From assembly GCA_023678885.1 (NCBI GenBank), contig CM043013.1, positions 19,314,791 through 19,378,790 on the forward strand: DNA of 64,000 nt. The letters are read 5' to 3'. The position numbers were made by a program, and so were the translations under genes. Positions 1-10,707 of the stretch are shown here, piece by piece. The stretch comes from Pogostemon cablin. Lineage: Eukaryota > Streptophyta > Magnoliopsida > Lamiales > Lamiaceae. Within the stretch, counting starts at the first letter, position 1, and each line of letters starts with the position of its first letter. The notes below the pieces were generated by a model, which worked only from the letters and a program-made list of their open reading frames with translations, had not been told where the DNA came from and did not search any database.

Positions 1-523
1 CATGTAGGGACACAGGAACGAACAAAAATTAAATATTAGCAAAACTTCTGCAGCAATTGAGATGTATACTTAAAGCAATTGTAGAAGCAACTGATTTCTC
101 ATGTTGGTCAATTCTTGAACAAATAGAAAGCACTACTGCAAAGTACAAAGGAATTGCAACAAGAAAAAATCCAATCATAAACCTACAAAGAGTAGCATTT
201 CAGTTAGCACATTTAGGCATTTTACAGGAGAAATCTAGATATAACTTTAGTAGCAATCAGGTTCTGAAAACTGAACTTCATAACAAATACCATGCAAGCA
301 AGTATTTGCAATTGTAAACAATCCCCACTACACATTACTAACTAATTAAAATTAAAATATTTGAAAAAGGATTGTAGAATTTTAGTTGTCTTTCTTTTAA
401 ATTAAAAATCATAAGTTCAGCAAATTTGTTGATTGAGTTGCTAAATTTAAACAAAATGAATTCATTATAATGTACTTATAAAAGACATTATACTTTTAAT
501 GGTGTTATGAGTCTATACAATAG
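1..523. other. AT-rich flank, no gene supported
   Basis: This is the DNA on the far side of the broken beta-tubulin exon. Tubulin similarity stops abruptly at 524 and what follows is AT-rich and unrelated to the rest of that gene. A short open frame at 57-317 (+) has no domain I recognise, no clear coding bias and no neighbour that would give it a role, so I do not call it a gene. Confidence 0.6.
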
Positions 524-560
524 ATCTGAAACCTTAGGAGAAGAGAAGACGTAGAATACC
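524..560 (-). pseudogene. beta-tubulin exon fragment, downstream part
   Basis: Read on the minus strand this short piece encodes VFYVFSSPKVSD, which matches the beta-tubulin segment just after the conserved SKIREEYPDRMM block (around residues 165-177 of about 445). It continues in frame from the piece at 41136-41244 once the LTR element between them is ignored; the junction carries the 5-bp duplication ATACC. After the Ser-Asp the similarity ends, so the gene was already truncated or rearranged here. Tubulin builds microtubules, but this remnant of fewer than 50 residues in total cannot function. Confidence 0.85.
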
Positions 561-1526
561 TGTAACAACAAAATTTGTATTTATTAAATAATAAACACAA
601 AAGAAATTACAATAATAATCCGAGATGGATTGAACTTGAGAATTGAGTGAACAACTTCTATTTATCCTCTGATTCCTCTCTTGAGTTGACTTTCTTGACT
701 TTATCAACTTTTGGAGCCGGATCTTCGGATGAAGCTTGTCCGAGCTTGGGTTTAAGGTTTGAAAACGTTTATCCAGAGGCGTCAAGCCTTTGTTTGGTTC
801 AAACGTTTGACTTGAATATTTTTTGTGAAGTTTGCCGCTCAATTTGGTAGAACGTTGACTTCACGGAGACTGCTGGATTAATTTGATGAAGAACACCGGA
901 TCGAAGAGGCTTAACACCTTGGACTTTGATCGGATGTGGTTCTTGACTTGAATATATCTTGAACTTGACTTGAAGATCTTGAGCTTTTGCTTGGATCTTG
1001 ATCTTGCTCTTCACTTGAATCTTCGCTTGATCTTGATCTTCAGAATTCTTCACTTGACTTGATCGAACTTGGATCTGCGCTTGATCTTCAGAATTCTGCA
1101 GGTCTTCAGGATTTTCAGAGGTGTCTCGAATGAGGACTGAAGGTCCCTATTTATAGGTGGAGAAAATAACCACCCGAGAGATATTTTCTCCTTTAAAAGA
1201 TATGTTGGAATTTTCTCCTTTAATCAAGCCTGCTGGACTGGATACGGGCCTATTTAATTTAATTAGGTCTGCTGGATTTGATATTATTTAATTTAATTAG
1301 GCCTGCTGGATTTGATTTGGGCCTATTTAATTTGGATCAGGCCCACATGACTTGAATTGAGCCCATTTGACTTGAATTTAGGCTCAAATAACTATATTAA
1401 TTATCATTTATTTATTTATTTCAGGAATTAATTTATTTAAATTCCTTAATAAATAAATATTTAATCAATAATTAATATATTTTCCTTTGCATTATTTTAT
1501 TAGGCAATAAAATTTAATTGTCTACA
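561..1526 (-). repeat. 3' LTR of the Tat element (966 bp)
   Basis: It matches 40121-41135 over its whole length, about 95% identical where I counted. It starts TGTAACAACA and ends TCTACA on the plus strand. It is shorter than the other LTR because it has fewer units of an 18 to 38-bp internal repeat built on GGGCCTATTTAATTTAATTAG and GAGCCCATTTGACTTGAATT. Open frames on both strands here come from a CTTGAT-rich imperfect repeat and are not genes. Confidence 0.93.
1148..1155 (-). promoter_or_regulatory. TATA box in Tat 3' LTR
   Basis: The minus strand reads CTATAAATAGGGACC. The same motif is at the matching place in the other LTR (40707-40714). In an LTR this marks the U3 promoter and implies transcription starts about 30 bp downstream. 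Confidence 0.6.
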
Positions 1527-1540
1527 AATGCCCCTTGCAT
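1527..1540 (-). other. Polypurine tract of the Tat element
   Basis: On the minus strand GCAAGGGGCATT lies directly against the 3' LTR, where the plus-strand DNA primer for reverse transcription is expected. The DNA from here to 1852 is the last part of the element's 3' untranslated region, before the MULE insertion site. Confidence 0.65.
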
Positions 1541-1852
1541 TTTGTTTACTGAAATTTATTTTGAAGTGGACAAATTGCAACAATATTTGCATATGTTTTG
1601 GAGCATCTTTCCCTGTTGACTCATTATTTTCCTTAGCTTTTTTCTTTCACTATTTCTAGCCCAATAATAATGAGGCTCAAAATAAACTGTTGTGGCCCTA
1701 TTTCTGGCCCAAGAATTATAATGCTCAAAATAGATTTGGTAGCCAAACCCTTGAACTCTTAATCACGCTACAGACTTGCACAAATAAGGTGCAAGATACG
1801 ATCAAATCTTATCCATATTAAACTTATGAATCCTTCATATTAATCTCCATAA
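1541..1852 (-). other. Tat 3' untranslated region, LTR-proximal part
   Basis: AT-rich with no coding signal. It was contiguous with 30865 onward before the MULE inserted; the 9-bp TSD ATTAATAAA is at 1853-1861 and 30856-30864. Confidence 0.75.
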
Positions 1853-1861
1853 ATTAATAAA

Positions 1862-1945
1862 GGGATAGCACTTATATTGCCCTATATCACCCATGCAATA
1901 TTTTTTTTGCCCTTACTTTTTAAAAATATCTAATTTGCCCAGTTT
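1862..1945 (+). repeat. Left terminal inverted repeat of the MULE
   Basis: About 80 bp pair imperfectly with the right end. The best blocks are TTGCCCTATAT near the tip and CTTTTTAAAAATATCTAATTTG further in. Confidence 0.85.
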
Positions 1946-1999
1946 TTAGTGTATATCCTTGATTTACCCCCCTGACACATGTCATATCTTTTTTCTTCT

Positions 2000-2275
2000 T
2001 TTTGGAATCTCTGAATAGTCGCGCAGCAGTTACCTTTTTACCGCTTTTAGAAGCGTTGAAATTGGGGACAGAATCTTTGACTCCTTTATCTCAAATTTTT
2101 ATTTTTTACTCTCTGTCTCTCTCTGTGTCATCGCACCCATACTTTCCCCCTCTCTCTCTCAAACTCTCGATTTTTCTCGCGGACACAGCTCTCTGTCTGA
2201 GCCTCCGCCGTATCGTCCAATTCCTCCTCATCTCCACGTCAGAAAGTAGCAGAAGCAAATATAGATAATCAGGTA
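2000..2275 (+). promoter_or_regulatory. Possible CT-rich leader of the Ulp1-type gene
   Basis: A run of CT-rich DNA (many CTCTCT blocks), less AT-rich than its surroundings, ends at a good splice donor, CAG|GTACTC, near 2271. This looks like a non-coding first exon whose intron would hold the repeat array. An 88-codon open frame overlaps it, but its composition is simple and it has no recognisable domain. This is inference from composition only. Confidence 0.35.
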
Positions 2276-2425
2276 CTCCGTCCAGCCGTATATCAATTTG
2301 GGGGTTTAGGATTTTAGGGTATGGGCGGAATTTCGATTAATTAAAGTATAGTGAATTGTTTTTTTATTTACGTAGTCGTTTGTGTACTGTGCTAATGTAG
2401 TGTAAATAAAATTCGAGTATAATTT

Positions 2426-3480
2426 GAGCTTGTCCGCCAAAATTTCAGCACCCTATCTTAGCAAAATTTAGCTTGTCCGCCAAAATTTGTACTTTAATTG
2501 AGCGTGTCCGCATATTTTTCTAATCTTTTTGAGCTTGTCCACCGATAATTCTAGCTTAATTGAACATGTCTGCCGATATTTCTAGCCTAGTTGAACATGT
2601 ACACCAATAATTGTACTATAATTGAGCTTGTCCGCCAATATATGTAGTACAATTGAGCATGTCTGCCAATTTTTTGGCCCTAATTGAGCTTGTCCACCGA
2701 TTTTGTGTGTTAATTGAGCCTGTCCGCTGAATTTCTCAGCATTATTTAGCATAATTTGCCATTATTTCTACATAAGATAGCTTGTCCGTTGTTTTTGTGC
2801 CTTTATTGAGGTTGTCCGCCGATGAATAAGTGTTTAATTTGCATCACCGCTGATACTTGAAGCTTTAAATAGTCTATTCGCCGAATTTCTTAGCATTATC
2901 TAGCTTAATTTGCCATTGTTTCTGCATAAAATAGCTTGTCCGCCGATGTTGTGCCTTAATTGAGCTTGTCCGCCGATGAATAAGTGTTTAATTTGCATCA
3001 CCGCTGATACTTGAAGCTTTAAATAGTCTATTCGCCGAATTTCTTAGCATTATCTAGCTTAATTTGCCATTGTTTCTGCATAAAATAGCTTGTCCGTCGA
3101 TGTTGTGCCTTAATTGAGCTTGTCCGCCAATGAATAAGTGTTTAATTTGCATCACCGCTGATACTTCAAGCTTTAAATAGCCTGTCCACCGAATTTATTA
3201 GCATTATTTAGCTTAATTTGCCGTTATTTCTTCATAAAAAAGCTTGTCCGCCGATGTTGTGCCTTAATTGAGCATGTCCGCCGATGAATAAGTGTTTTAT
3301 TTGCATCACTGCTGATACTTCAAGCTTTAAATAGCTTGTCCACCGAATTTCTTAGCATTATTTAGCTTAATTTGCCATTATTTCTTCATAAAATAGCTTG
3401 TCCACCGATTTTGTGCTTTAATTGAGCTTGTCTACCGATGAATAAGTGTTTAATTTGCATCACCGCTGATACTTCAAGCT
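2426..3480 (+). repeat. Left subterminal repeat array of the MULE
   Basis: More than 15 copies of a motif close to AATTGAGCTTGTCCGCCGAT recur about every 30 bp. From about 2820 they are organised into a higher-order unit of about 153 bp (start points near 2824, 2975, 3130, 3281 and 3437), each containing GAATAAGTGTTTAATTTGC. The same core occurs in inverted orientation at 29130-30075, so the arrays behave as an extension of the terminal inverted repeats and are candidate transposase binding sites. Confidence 0.85.
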
Positions 3481-3657
3481 TTAAATAACATGGCAGTTGG
3501 TAAATTAAGGCATAATTTTAGTGTAATTAGATACCTATTCATAAAAATATGTATTGTATTATTTAAATTGTAGGAATATAATAATAATTTTAATTATTTT
3601 TTATCAGAAATTTTTATGTATAAAATGTAGTCACGTCGTATATCTAATCGAGTTATC

Positions 3658-6600
3658 ATGCACTGTAGTGGAGCTGGAAACGATGTGGACTTCAATCACA
3701 AAAAGTTGGGATTAAAGGGGTATTGTAGGCCTACGAAAGTTTTGAATTGCATATGCGAGGTGCTTACAAAGAGTGGCGATCAAACAGTACAGATGTTCAG
3801 AAGATCGTGTTTCGATCATTTTTGGGATTTGGATTCAGATTATGGGTCTCCGAAAGCTTTATTTCAGCTTATGGCTCAGGAGTTTGTAATCCCTGGTTCA
3901 GATATGTACACCTGGTACTTCAGGGTGTCTGATACAATTCTTAGCTTCACACCACTGGAGTTTATACGTGTTATTGGACTAGGGCTTAGGACGGTGGGGA
4001 TATTGACCCGAATGCTTCATTTCAGCCACCAGCAGACAGTTTGTTTGCTAGCTTTCGTACGAAGAGGGTCCTAGTTGATGAACTTATGAGAAGATTCAAT
4101 GAAAACAAATATAAGGGCCATACTGCGGTGAAGGCGGCCAACATTCTACTCCTGTACTACTTTTCGCTAGGCCGGGATACGTCCAAAGTATACATAGAGC
4201 CCTGGGCATGGTATTTAGCTGAAAATGATCACCAGTGGAACTCTTTCCCATGGGAGAAGTACACATACCTAACCCTATTGCATCATATGGACTCTGTGAA
4301 GACTACGGTGTAAGAGTTAGGCAGACAGCAGCGCATCAACTTTTATGGATGCTCATTTGCCCTAGCAGTAAGTGATACCGAATTTATGTGACCGGTTTTT
4401 ATTCTTATATTAAATGTATTTAAAAAGATATATGTTGACATCAAATTACTTTGATGTTTGGTCACAAGTTTGGGCCTCCGAGCGTATCGAAGGTTTTCCA
4501 GCACACTTCACCGATGGACAGCTCAGCCTGATGTCAGATCTCTGTGTATTCGCTGGACATATACAACTGCCAAAAAAATTGACGATATTAAGTTTTTTAG
4601 ACAGGTTTGTCAATTATTTTTTTGTACGAGTTTAAGCTTTTGATTATCTAAATTGGATGCATTTGGATATTATTTTGGTCATCGGAGTATATATCTTTAT
4701 ATTTTATTATTTTACTTTCAGGACCCGAGAGTTATTGATTTACCTGCCATCCTCCCTAAGGAGTCCCGCCGATCATATTTTAGGAGAATACATTCTGATT
4801 GGAGTTCTGGTTTTCAAATTCAGTTTAGGGTCTTTGGGGATCTAAAACGAAAAGGGAAGGCTAAGGGTAAGAAACAGGTGGTGCGCTCTAGTTCTGATTC
4901 TGAAGATGAAATTAGTGGTCAGGCCATTCCAGTGGAAGTGAACATTTCTTCAAATTATGCTGGCGGCGAGCAATACTGTGGAAGGATAAATGTTGAGGTT
5001 GATGATGATACAGCATTAGGGGGGCAACACAGAACAGCAGAGGACTTACTACGTGATTTTCATACCGTCAGAGGGGATGACGAAGATGATGACGATAAGG
5101 TAATGGGTGATCAGGATGACACCTCTTACATACCATTTGAGGATTCACCCCCGCGGCCATCTCAGTCTGCTCTAGAGTAAAGCACTCACATGCCTCCTAC
5201 ACATGGCCCCCATAATGCTATAGTTCCACACCCGCTGATGGCCATTCCGGAGAGATCATAGCCTCCGTGTTTGGAAAACCATATTTTTCTTCTGCTGGAT
5301 TTCAACCACCATCTTACTCTTCTCCTTTTTGTGCATTTCAGGGCCCACATCAATCTCATCCGTATGGTGGAAGTGAAGGGTCATAGCAGGGTCATTATAG
5401 TGGGTTTGGAGGATCTGTCTATAATCAATGAGGTTTAGGGTTTCACGGATCACCTGGTAGCCCTCCATCTACCCAGGATGATTACCATCCTCAATCCAGA
5501 TCAAGTCCACAGTGGGATCATTCCGTGCCTCATCAGCAGAGACAAGACAGGGGAGGTCTATCTCAAGAAAAGTACGATCAGATTATGAGGAGAATGGATG
5601 ATCATGACCAAAAATTTTTCGAACATGATGCCCTTCTCACTCAGCAGCTGGATCGAGACGACAGATGGGAGAAGAGGTTTGACACATAGGATACAGAGCT
5701 AGTTAATAGGAGCCAGGAGGAGGGCTGCAGTGAAATTAAAAGGGTTGCTGATGGTTAATTGGAGCACAGACCCAGGTGCACTGTAGCCACGAGAGGTCTA
5801 TTATTGGTTCGATATATAAAATGTTTAAGGAGGGATTCAAGGGTCCACCACTTGAGCCATCTACGTACGAAGTACCAAGTATTCCTGCTACATTTGAGGA
5901 ACAATGGAGTGCTCAGACTACACCCCCACAGAGTAGTTATGCAACACCAGGAGGCCTCTTTGCTGGAGATGTGCAATTGGTACCAGGTGCTTCAACAAGA
6001 TTACCTGAGGCACCCGAATCACACAGACAATATGGTTATACTACTCCCGGAGCCTCAACTTCTGCAGGGCCCGGTACAAGATTTCGTTGAGACATTGGTT
6101 TTAGTATGGTGTCAGCTGAGAAGCATTTCCAACGTCGTCCGCAATGTCCAAAGAGAAAAGTGACGACAATCCAATCCCCATACACAACTGTGGATGACGC
6201 CAAGGTCAACAGAGCGTGGGAAAAGTTCATGATATCCCCTGTAACATAAGAAATGTCCTTAATATTTTCTTCTTTTAGGGTTTAGGGTTTTTTATTATGT
6301 AAAGGTTTTCACATACATGTGCAGGATAGACGTTGGCATAGGGTTCCAAGTGAAGAATGATTTCTTCGTGAGAATGATGACGCCAAAAGTTTGGATGGAG
6401 GATGAGGTATGTCAATAAAACTTAAAATTATTTACACACTAATCTTATATATCTCATCGTTGAAATATTTTCTTTCTAGCACATTGATGCCTGTTTGGCT
6501 ATACTGACACAAGCCCCTGATTACGTCGGTGTTTACCGGATCGTCGAATGCAATCGTATGCTATTCTACCGTGTCAGTTTTCGGTAAGTTTTTATGTGCA

Positions 6601-7270
6601 ATACGGCGTATGATTTTTATTCATATTACAACCTTTTATATTATAATTCTTTCTTTATCAGGTGACTCTAAAAGTAATTTGGGATGAGCATGTTGCGGCA
6701 CATGGCGATGACCCCTCCGAGTTGGCCAAATTACCTCAAGAGAAATTACAAGTTTTGGATAGGTGGTGGAAAGGAGAGCTGTCGTACTGGAGGCCTCCGT
6801 AATGGACCTGGGCATAAAGCCTGGGATAAGGTTGAACGGGTGAGTATGTCATTATTATTTAATTTTTCGGGGAGAACTACATCGTTACTGTCATAATTCG
6901 GATTTCATTCTACAGCTACTGTTCGTAGTGCATTCGCATTTGTACCATTTCACTGTGTGTGTTTATTTAAGGTCTTTGAAGATCGCTGTCTTCGATTCTT
7001 TGTTTCACACGTGGGAAAAAATAAAGTCCGTTGAAGATAGTAGAAAGGAGAGCACAATGCACTTGCGAAGGTTGCTGCCTTTGATGTTCCATTGAAGTGG
7101 TGCCCTGTATGACACTCCAGAACAGAAGTATAGAGCTACTCTGAAGTGGGCTAGACCACTAGCATCCATGTATATAATCAGGATGGCAGTTGGTGTTGTG
7201 GTCAGGCTAGTGTCAGAGAAATACAGTATCTACTCACAAGCGACATTTCATGGGGAAATGATCCACACCT
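3658..7270 (+). pseudogene. DUF1985 / Ulp1-like C48 cysteine peptidase gene of the MULE
   Basis: The N-terminal part (3658-4313) resembles DUF1985, with FRRSCFDHFWDL followed by a PLEFIRVIGLGL-type block, then NSFPWEKYTYLTLL. An acidic, Ser/Pro-rich linker with a predicted coiled coil (KYDQIMRRMDDHDQKFFEHD, 5560-5630) follows. The C-terminal peptidase region begins with a WMEDEHIDACLAIL block (6390-6510, split by an intron). It shows the expected catalytic His region (HSHLYHFTV, near 6935), Asp (IAVFDSL) and Cys region (DGSWCCG, near 7180). Ulp1/SENP peptidases cut SUMO-type modifiers; why MULEs carry them is not known. Several frame changes and stops between exons suggest decay, although some breaks are introns. 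Confidence 0.75.
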
Positions 7271-7530
7271 GATGGAGTAACGTAAAAAATAGGCTTGTGA
7301 TATTTTTGCGTACAACCTTTACGTGAGAAAGGGTGCGAATACGGACCTTTTTTTTTGTTAGTCTATTCTTTTTTTCATGTTGTATTATACGAAATTAGTG
7401 TACTAAAACATTATGACAAGGAAAGTAAGGGGCATTTCACCTGTTCTCATAATACATTATACTTAAACCATAAAAACAAACAGCAGGACCAAACTGTTTT
7501 TTCCACCAACATTGCATTTCAATCATTTGA
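7271..7530. other. Spacer between the two convergent MULE genes
   Basis: AT-rich, no coding signal; both MULE genes end here, tail to tail. Confidence 0.6.
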
Positions 7531-8159
7531 TCAACAGTTCCCCTTTGTGTGAAATGAAATATTGGCTCGACATTTCACTTTGTTGTGTCCTGGCTCTCTG
7601 CATTTGCTGCAATGCTGATGCCCCCGAGTACCCCTCGAAGTCTCTACTGCAGAACGCAGACGGGTGGTACAAGGTCTGCCTGCTTGTCGATGTGCTGGTG
7701 GCTCATTCACACGGACACTACTCACATGCTCTAGTATTGACCAATCGGATGGATCGGGCACAGGCATAACAACATCTTGCCATAATGAAAGGATAGTCGT
7801 TCGATGATACCACTATGCAACAAATGCACTAGTCGCAAGTTTGCAATGGCTGTTACACACACACATTGATAATTATCATATTATTACAACTACTGAATAT
7901 GAAAGATTATAATATACGCATAATAGCATTTCAACTTACTCTATAGCCTTCAATGCGTGAATACATGGGTATTGATGGTACTGGAGTCTGCCACATGAGC
8001 AAGTACACTCCCTTAAATCAACAGTGAAGTTTCTTGTGGTGGAAGTGACCTGGAATGTTGTCGCTGTAAGATTCTCCACTTTAAGTTTCCATGCCTCACC
8101 ATTCAACGCTGCCAACTCGCTATGTACTCGTGTGCAAAGTATATCCCGACTGTTCTCTG
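7531..8159 (-). pseudogene. MULE transposase, C-terminal part (SWIM and zinc knuckle)
   Basis: This is the 3' end of the transposase gene. It contains a SWIM zinc finger (CTCSCGRLQYHQYPCIHALK, pattern CxC...CxH, near 7940-8010) and, further on, a CCHC zinc knuckle (CSKCREPGHNKVKC, near 7580-7620) in a separate exon. Both are normal C-terminal modules of plant MuDR-type transposases. The Athila element interrupts the gene at 8160; the frame continues at 18411 when that element is ignored. The first five bases upstream of the break (8155-8159, CTCTG) are one TSD copy. Confidence 0.88.
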
Positions 8160-8649
8160 TGATTAGAGCTATTTTCACCTCTATTTTAGTGTCTTTTTAT
8201 ATGTGTTTTCGTATTATTTTATCCGTATTTTATGTGTTATTTGGTTGTGTTTTGTGTTTTTATTGAAATGTGTGTGAATGAGCTTAAATTTAAGATTTTC
8301 ACTTTTTATTTGATGCTAAACATGATAAGGAAGATGTAGGAAAAAGCGGATCTCAATTCGGAGTTGAAACGAGGGAGAACGAGCCAAAACAGTGAAAAGA
8401 GGAAGTAGGGCAGCACGCGCACGGCCCTGTCAGCATGGCCGTGCGGTAACACCCGAAACGCCAACTCGGCCACGCCTGTGGCCGAGTACAGAACATGCCC
8501 CGTGCTGAGTACAGAAACACGGCCCGTGCACCGCGCACGGGCCTGTCGAGAAAGCCGTGCGCGAATGTCAGAAAACACAACACGGCCACCCCTGTGGCCG
8601 TGTGCTGCGCATGAGGCGTGCGCTGTGAGTGCACAAAATTAGGCAAACA
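8160..8649 (+). repeat. 5' LTR of the Athila element, internally deleted (490 bp)
   Basis: The first 470 bp and the last 25 bp match the 1,720-bp 3' LTR, but about 1.2 kb between them is missing. The junction reads GCGCTGTGAGTGCAC; GTG is shared by both break points, which indicates microhomology-mediated deletion. A second 18-bp loss near 8420 lies between GCGCA direct repeats. The deletion removed the TATA box and the transcription start region. Confidence 0.92.
8419..8602. repeat. Cluster of four perfect hairpins in the Athila LTR
   Basis: Four GC-rich inverted repeats follow each other: GCACGGCC/GGCCGTGC (8419-8444, 10-nt loop), CTCGGCCAC/GTGGCCGAG (8465-8486, 4-nt loop), GGCCCGTGC/GCACGGGCC (8521-8543, 5-nt loop) and CACGGCCAC/GTGGCCGTG (8581-8602, 4-nt loop). 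The same region of the 3' LTR (16970-17160) has several stems broken by single CG-to-CA or TG changes. Confidence 0.85.
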
Positions 8650-8655
8650 AGAAAA

Positions 8656-8673
8656 TGGCGCCGTTGCCAAAGG
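8656..8673 (+). other. Primer binding site of the Athila element
   Basis: TGGCGCCGTTGCC starts six bases after the 5' LTR. This is the usual Athila-type primer site for tRNA-primed minus-strand synthesis; I do not assign the tRNA with certainty. Confidence 0.85.
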
Positions 8674-8799
8674 GGAGTTTGACGGACTAGTCGAGTACTG
8701 TGTTATTGTTTTAGTTGTTCTTGATAAGGATTCTTTTTATTTTCTTTTATTTATTATTTGTGTTTGTGGTCTCACTCTTTGACTTTTCGTATGTGTTTT

Positions 8800-10707
8800 A
8801 TGATCACAAGATCAAAGGGAAATCAATCGATCATTCCTTTGAATTTGGAGATTGAAAGGACCGCACGACAAAGGAAACGAGAGAGGCGTAAAGCTAGAAA
8901 AGAAAAAAATATGGAGAATCAACGGGGAGAGAATGCTAATTTTAACCCACCCCAAGATCCTTTACAAGATCAAAGGGGGGTACAAGAAGGAGTGCAAGAG
9001 AATCAAGCGGAGATAATGAGGAATGTCTTTGCTCAAAATCAAGAGTATATGCAATTGCTTGCCAATCAAGAAGCTCAAAGGATATTTCAACAACAAGAGT
9101 TGCCAAGGCCTAGAGCAATTCGAGATTACTTCCAACCGAGAGCCGTACACAATATGGTTCCTCCGGTTCAAGCCAATGATTATGAAATCAAGACCGGATT
9201 GATCAACATGGTTAAAGCAAATCAGTTTGGGGGAGGTCCTCTTGAAGACCCGAACACTCATCTATCTACTTTCTTGGAGGTTGCAAATACCGTCAAGATG
9301 AAGGGAGTGTCGGAGGATGCTATTCGAATGAGGTTGTTCTCTTTCTCTTTAAGAGACAAGGCTAAAGCATGGTACAATACAATTCCTTTGGGAAGTTGTA
9401 ATACATGGGAAGATCTTGAGCAAAGGTTCCTAAACAAGTACTTTCCTCCTTCAAAGACGCTCCAATTGAAAAGCCTTATCACTCAATTTAGGCAACTTCC
9501 GGATGAAAATTTTTATGAAGCATGGGAACGCTACAAAGAGATGCTCCGAAAGTGTCCTCAACACGATTTTCATGAGAATCAACAAGTGGCTTTCTTTTAC
9601 CAAGGGTTGAATCAACAAAATCGGATGCATGTAGATGCCTCATCCGGAGGGTCTATATTTGGAGTGGATGCTATGAAAGCCATGGATATTTTTGAAGACA
9701 TTGCGATGAATGCTTATCAATGGCCTTCCGAGCGAGTAATGGGAGGTTATGCATTTGGAAAGGTAGCCCAAGTGGAGAGTGTGAACAAAGTGAAGAGTGA
9801 TATGTTCCAAAGTAAAGGAATGAAATAATTCAATGAGAGCATTCAAGCTTTAACAAAGCAATTGAATTTGATCACTCAAGGAGTAACTCAAGGGGGAAGC
9901 ACAAGTGCTATTGTGAATGATGAGAGCCATGTTATGCAAAGTATAGAGGATGTTGCCTACTTAGATAGGAGAAATTACCAAGGTAATTTTCAACGTCAAG
10001 GGAATTTCCAAGGTAATTATCCTTCTAATCAAGGTAATTTTCAAGGAGGATATCAAGGACAAGCTCGGGGAAGCAATTTCAATCAATCAAGTGGAAATTA
10101 TCAAGCTCCGAGGAAGCATGAGAATCTTTCTTACTCTAATCCTCAAGCCGCCGTGTCATATCCTCCGGGATTCGATCCGAGTGCTAAACCACCAAATGGA
10201 GAGGGGAAAGCATCGGTGGAAGAGACATTGCTAACATTCATGAAAAAGATGGAGGCTAGAATGGAGGAAAATGAGAAGAAATCCGACAATAGGATGAGAG
10301 CTTTTGAGTATCAAATGGGTCAAATTGCTTCTTCCGTGGGATCTCAACACCAACAAGGAAAGTTTCCATCTACCACGGTAACTAATCCTAAAGAAGATTG
10401 CAAAGCTATCACTCTTAGAAGTGGAAAAGAGTATGAGGAACCTCCTATGCCTAAAGAAGATAGTATTGTCATTGAAAGGGAAGTGGAAAGCAAGGTGGAA
10501 GAAGGGTTGGTGCAAGAAGAGATTGGAATGGAGAAAGTAAGCAAGAAAAAAGAAATTGTTGAGCAAAAGAAAGATGAAGAGAAGATAGAGAAAATTCCAA
10601 AGTGGAAGAAAGCAAAGGAGTTAAGGGAAAAGGAAGTTGAAGTTGAAAGAGATAGTTGGGGAATACCCAAGACTCAAGTACCGGTTCCTTTTCCTCAAAG
10701 GTCTTGA
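8800..10707 (+). pseudogene. Athila gag, broken by a stop and a frameshift
   Basis: Gag forms the particle that packages the element RNA. I prefer the start at 8800 (MITRSKGNQ) over an upstream ATG at 8758, because homologous gags begin near there. The capsid-like core runs from about 9240 to 9650 (KAKAWYNTIPLGSCNTWEDL, then RFLNKYFPPSKT and FYEAWERYKEMLRKCPQH), followed by DASSGG and a Gln/Asn/Gly-rich stretch with repeats of QGNFQG (9980-10080). The frame is interrupted by TAA at 9826-9828, explained by one C-to-T change in CAA. Near 10700 a one-base frame change separates it from pol, although relatives read gag-pol as one frame. Confidence 0.88.

Noticed and set aside
57..317. 86-codon frame at the left edge
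   Set aside because: No domain, no codon pattern, no supporting context.
534..1053. Open frames on both strands in the Tat LTRs (also 40189-40612)
   Set aside because: They reflect a CTTGAT-rich imperfect repeat in LTR sequence and have no domain.
2002..2268. 88-codon frame in the CT-rich MULE leader
   Set aside because: Low-complexity Ser/Leu composition from CT repeats; more likely a non-coding exon.
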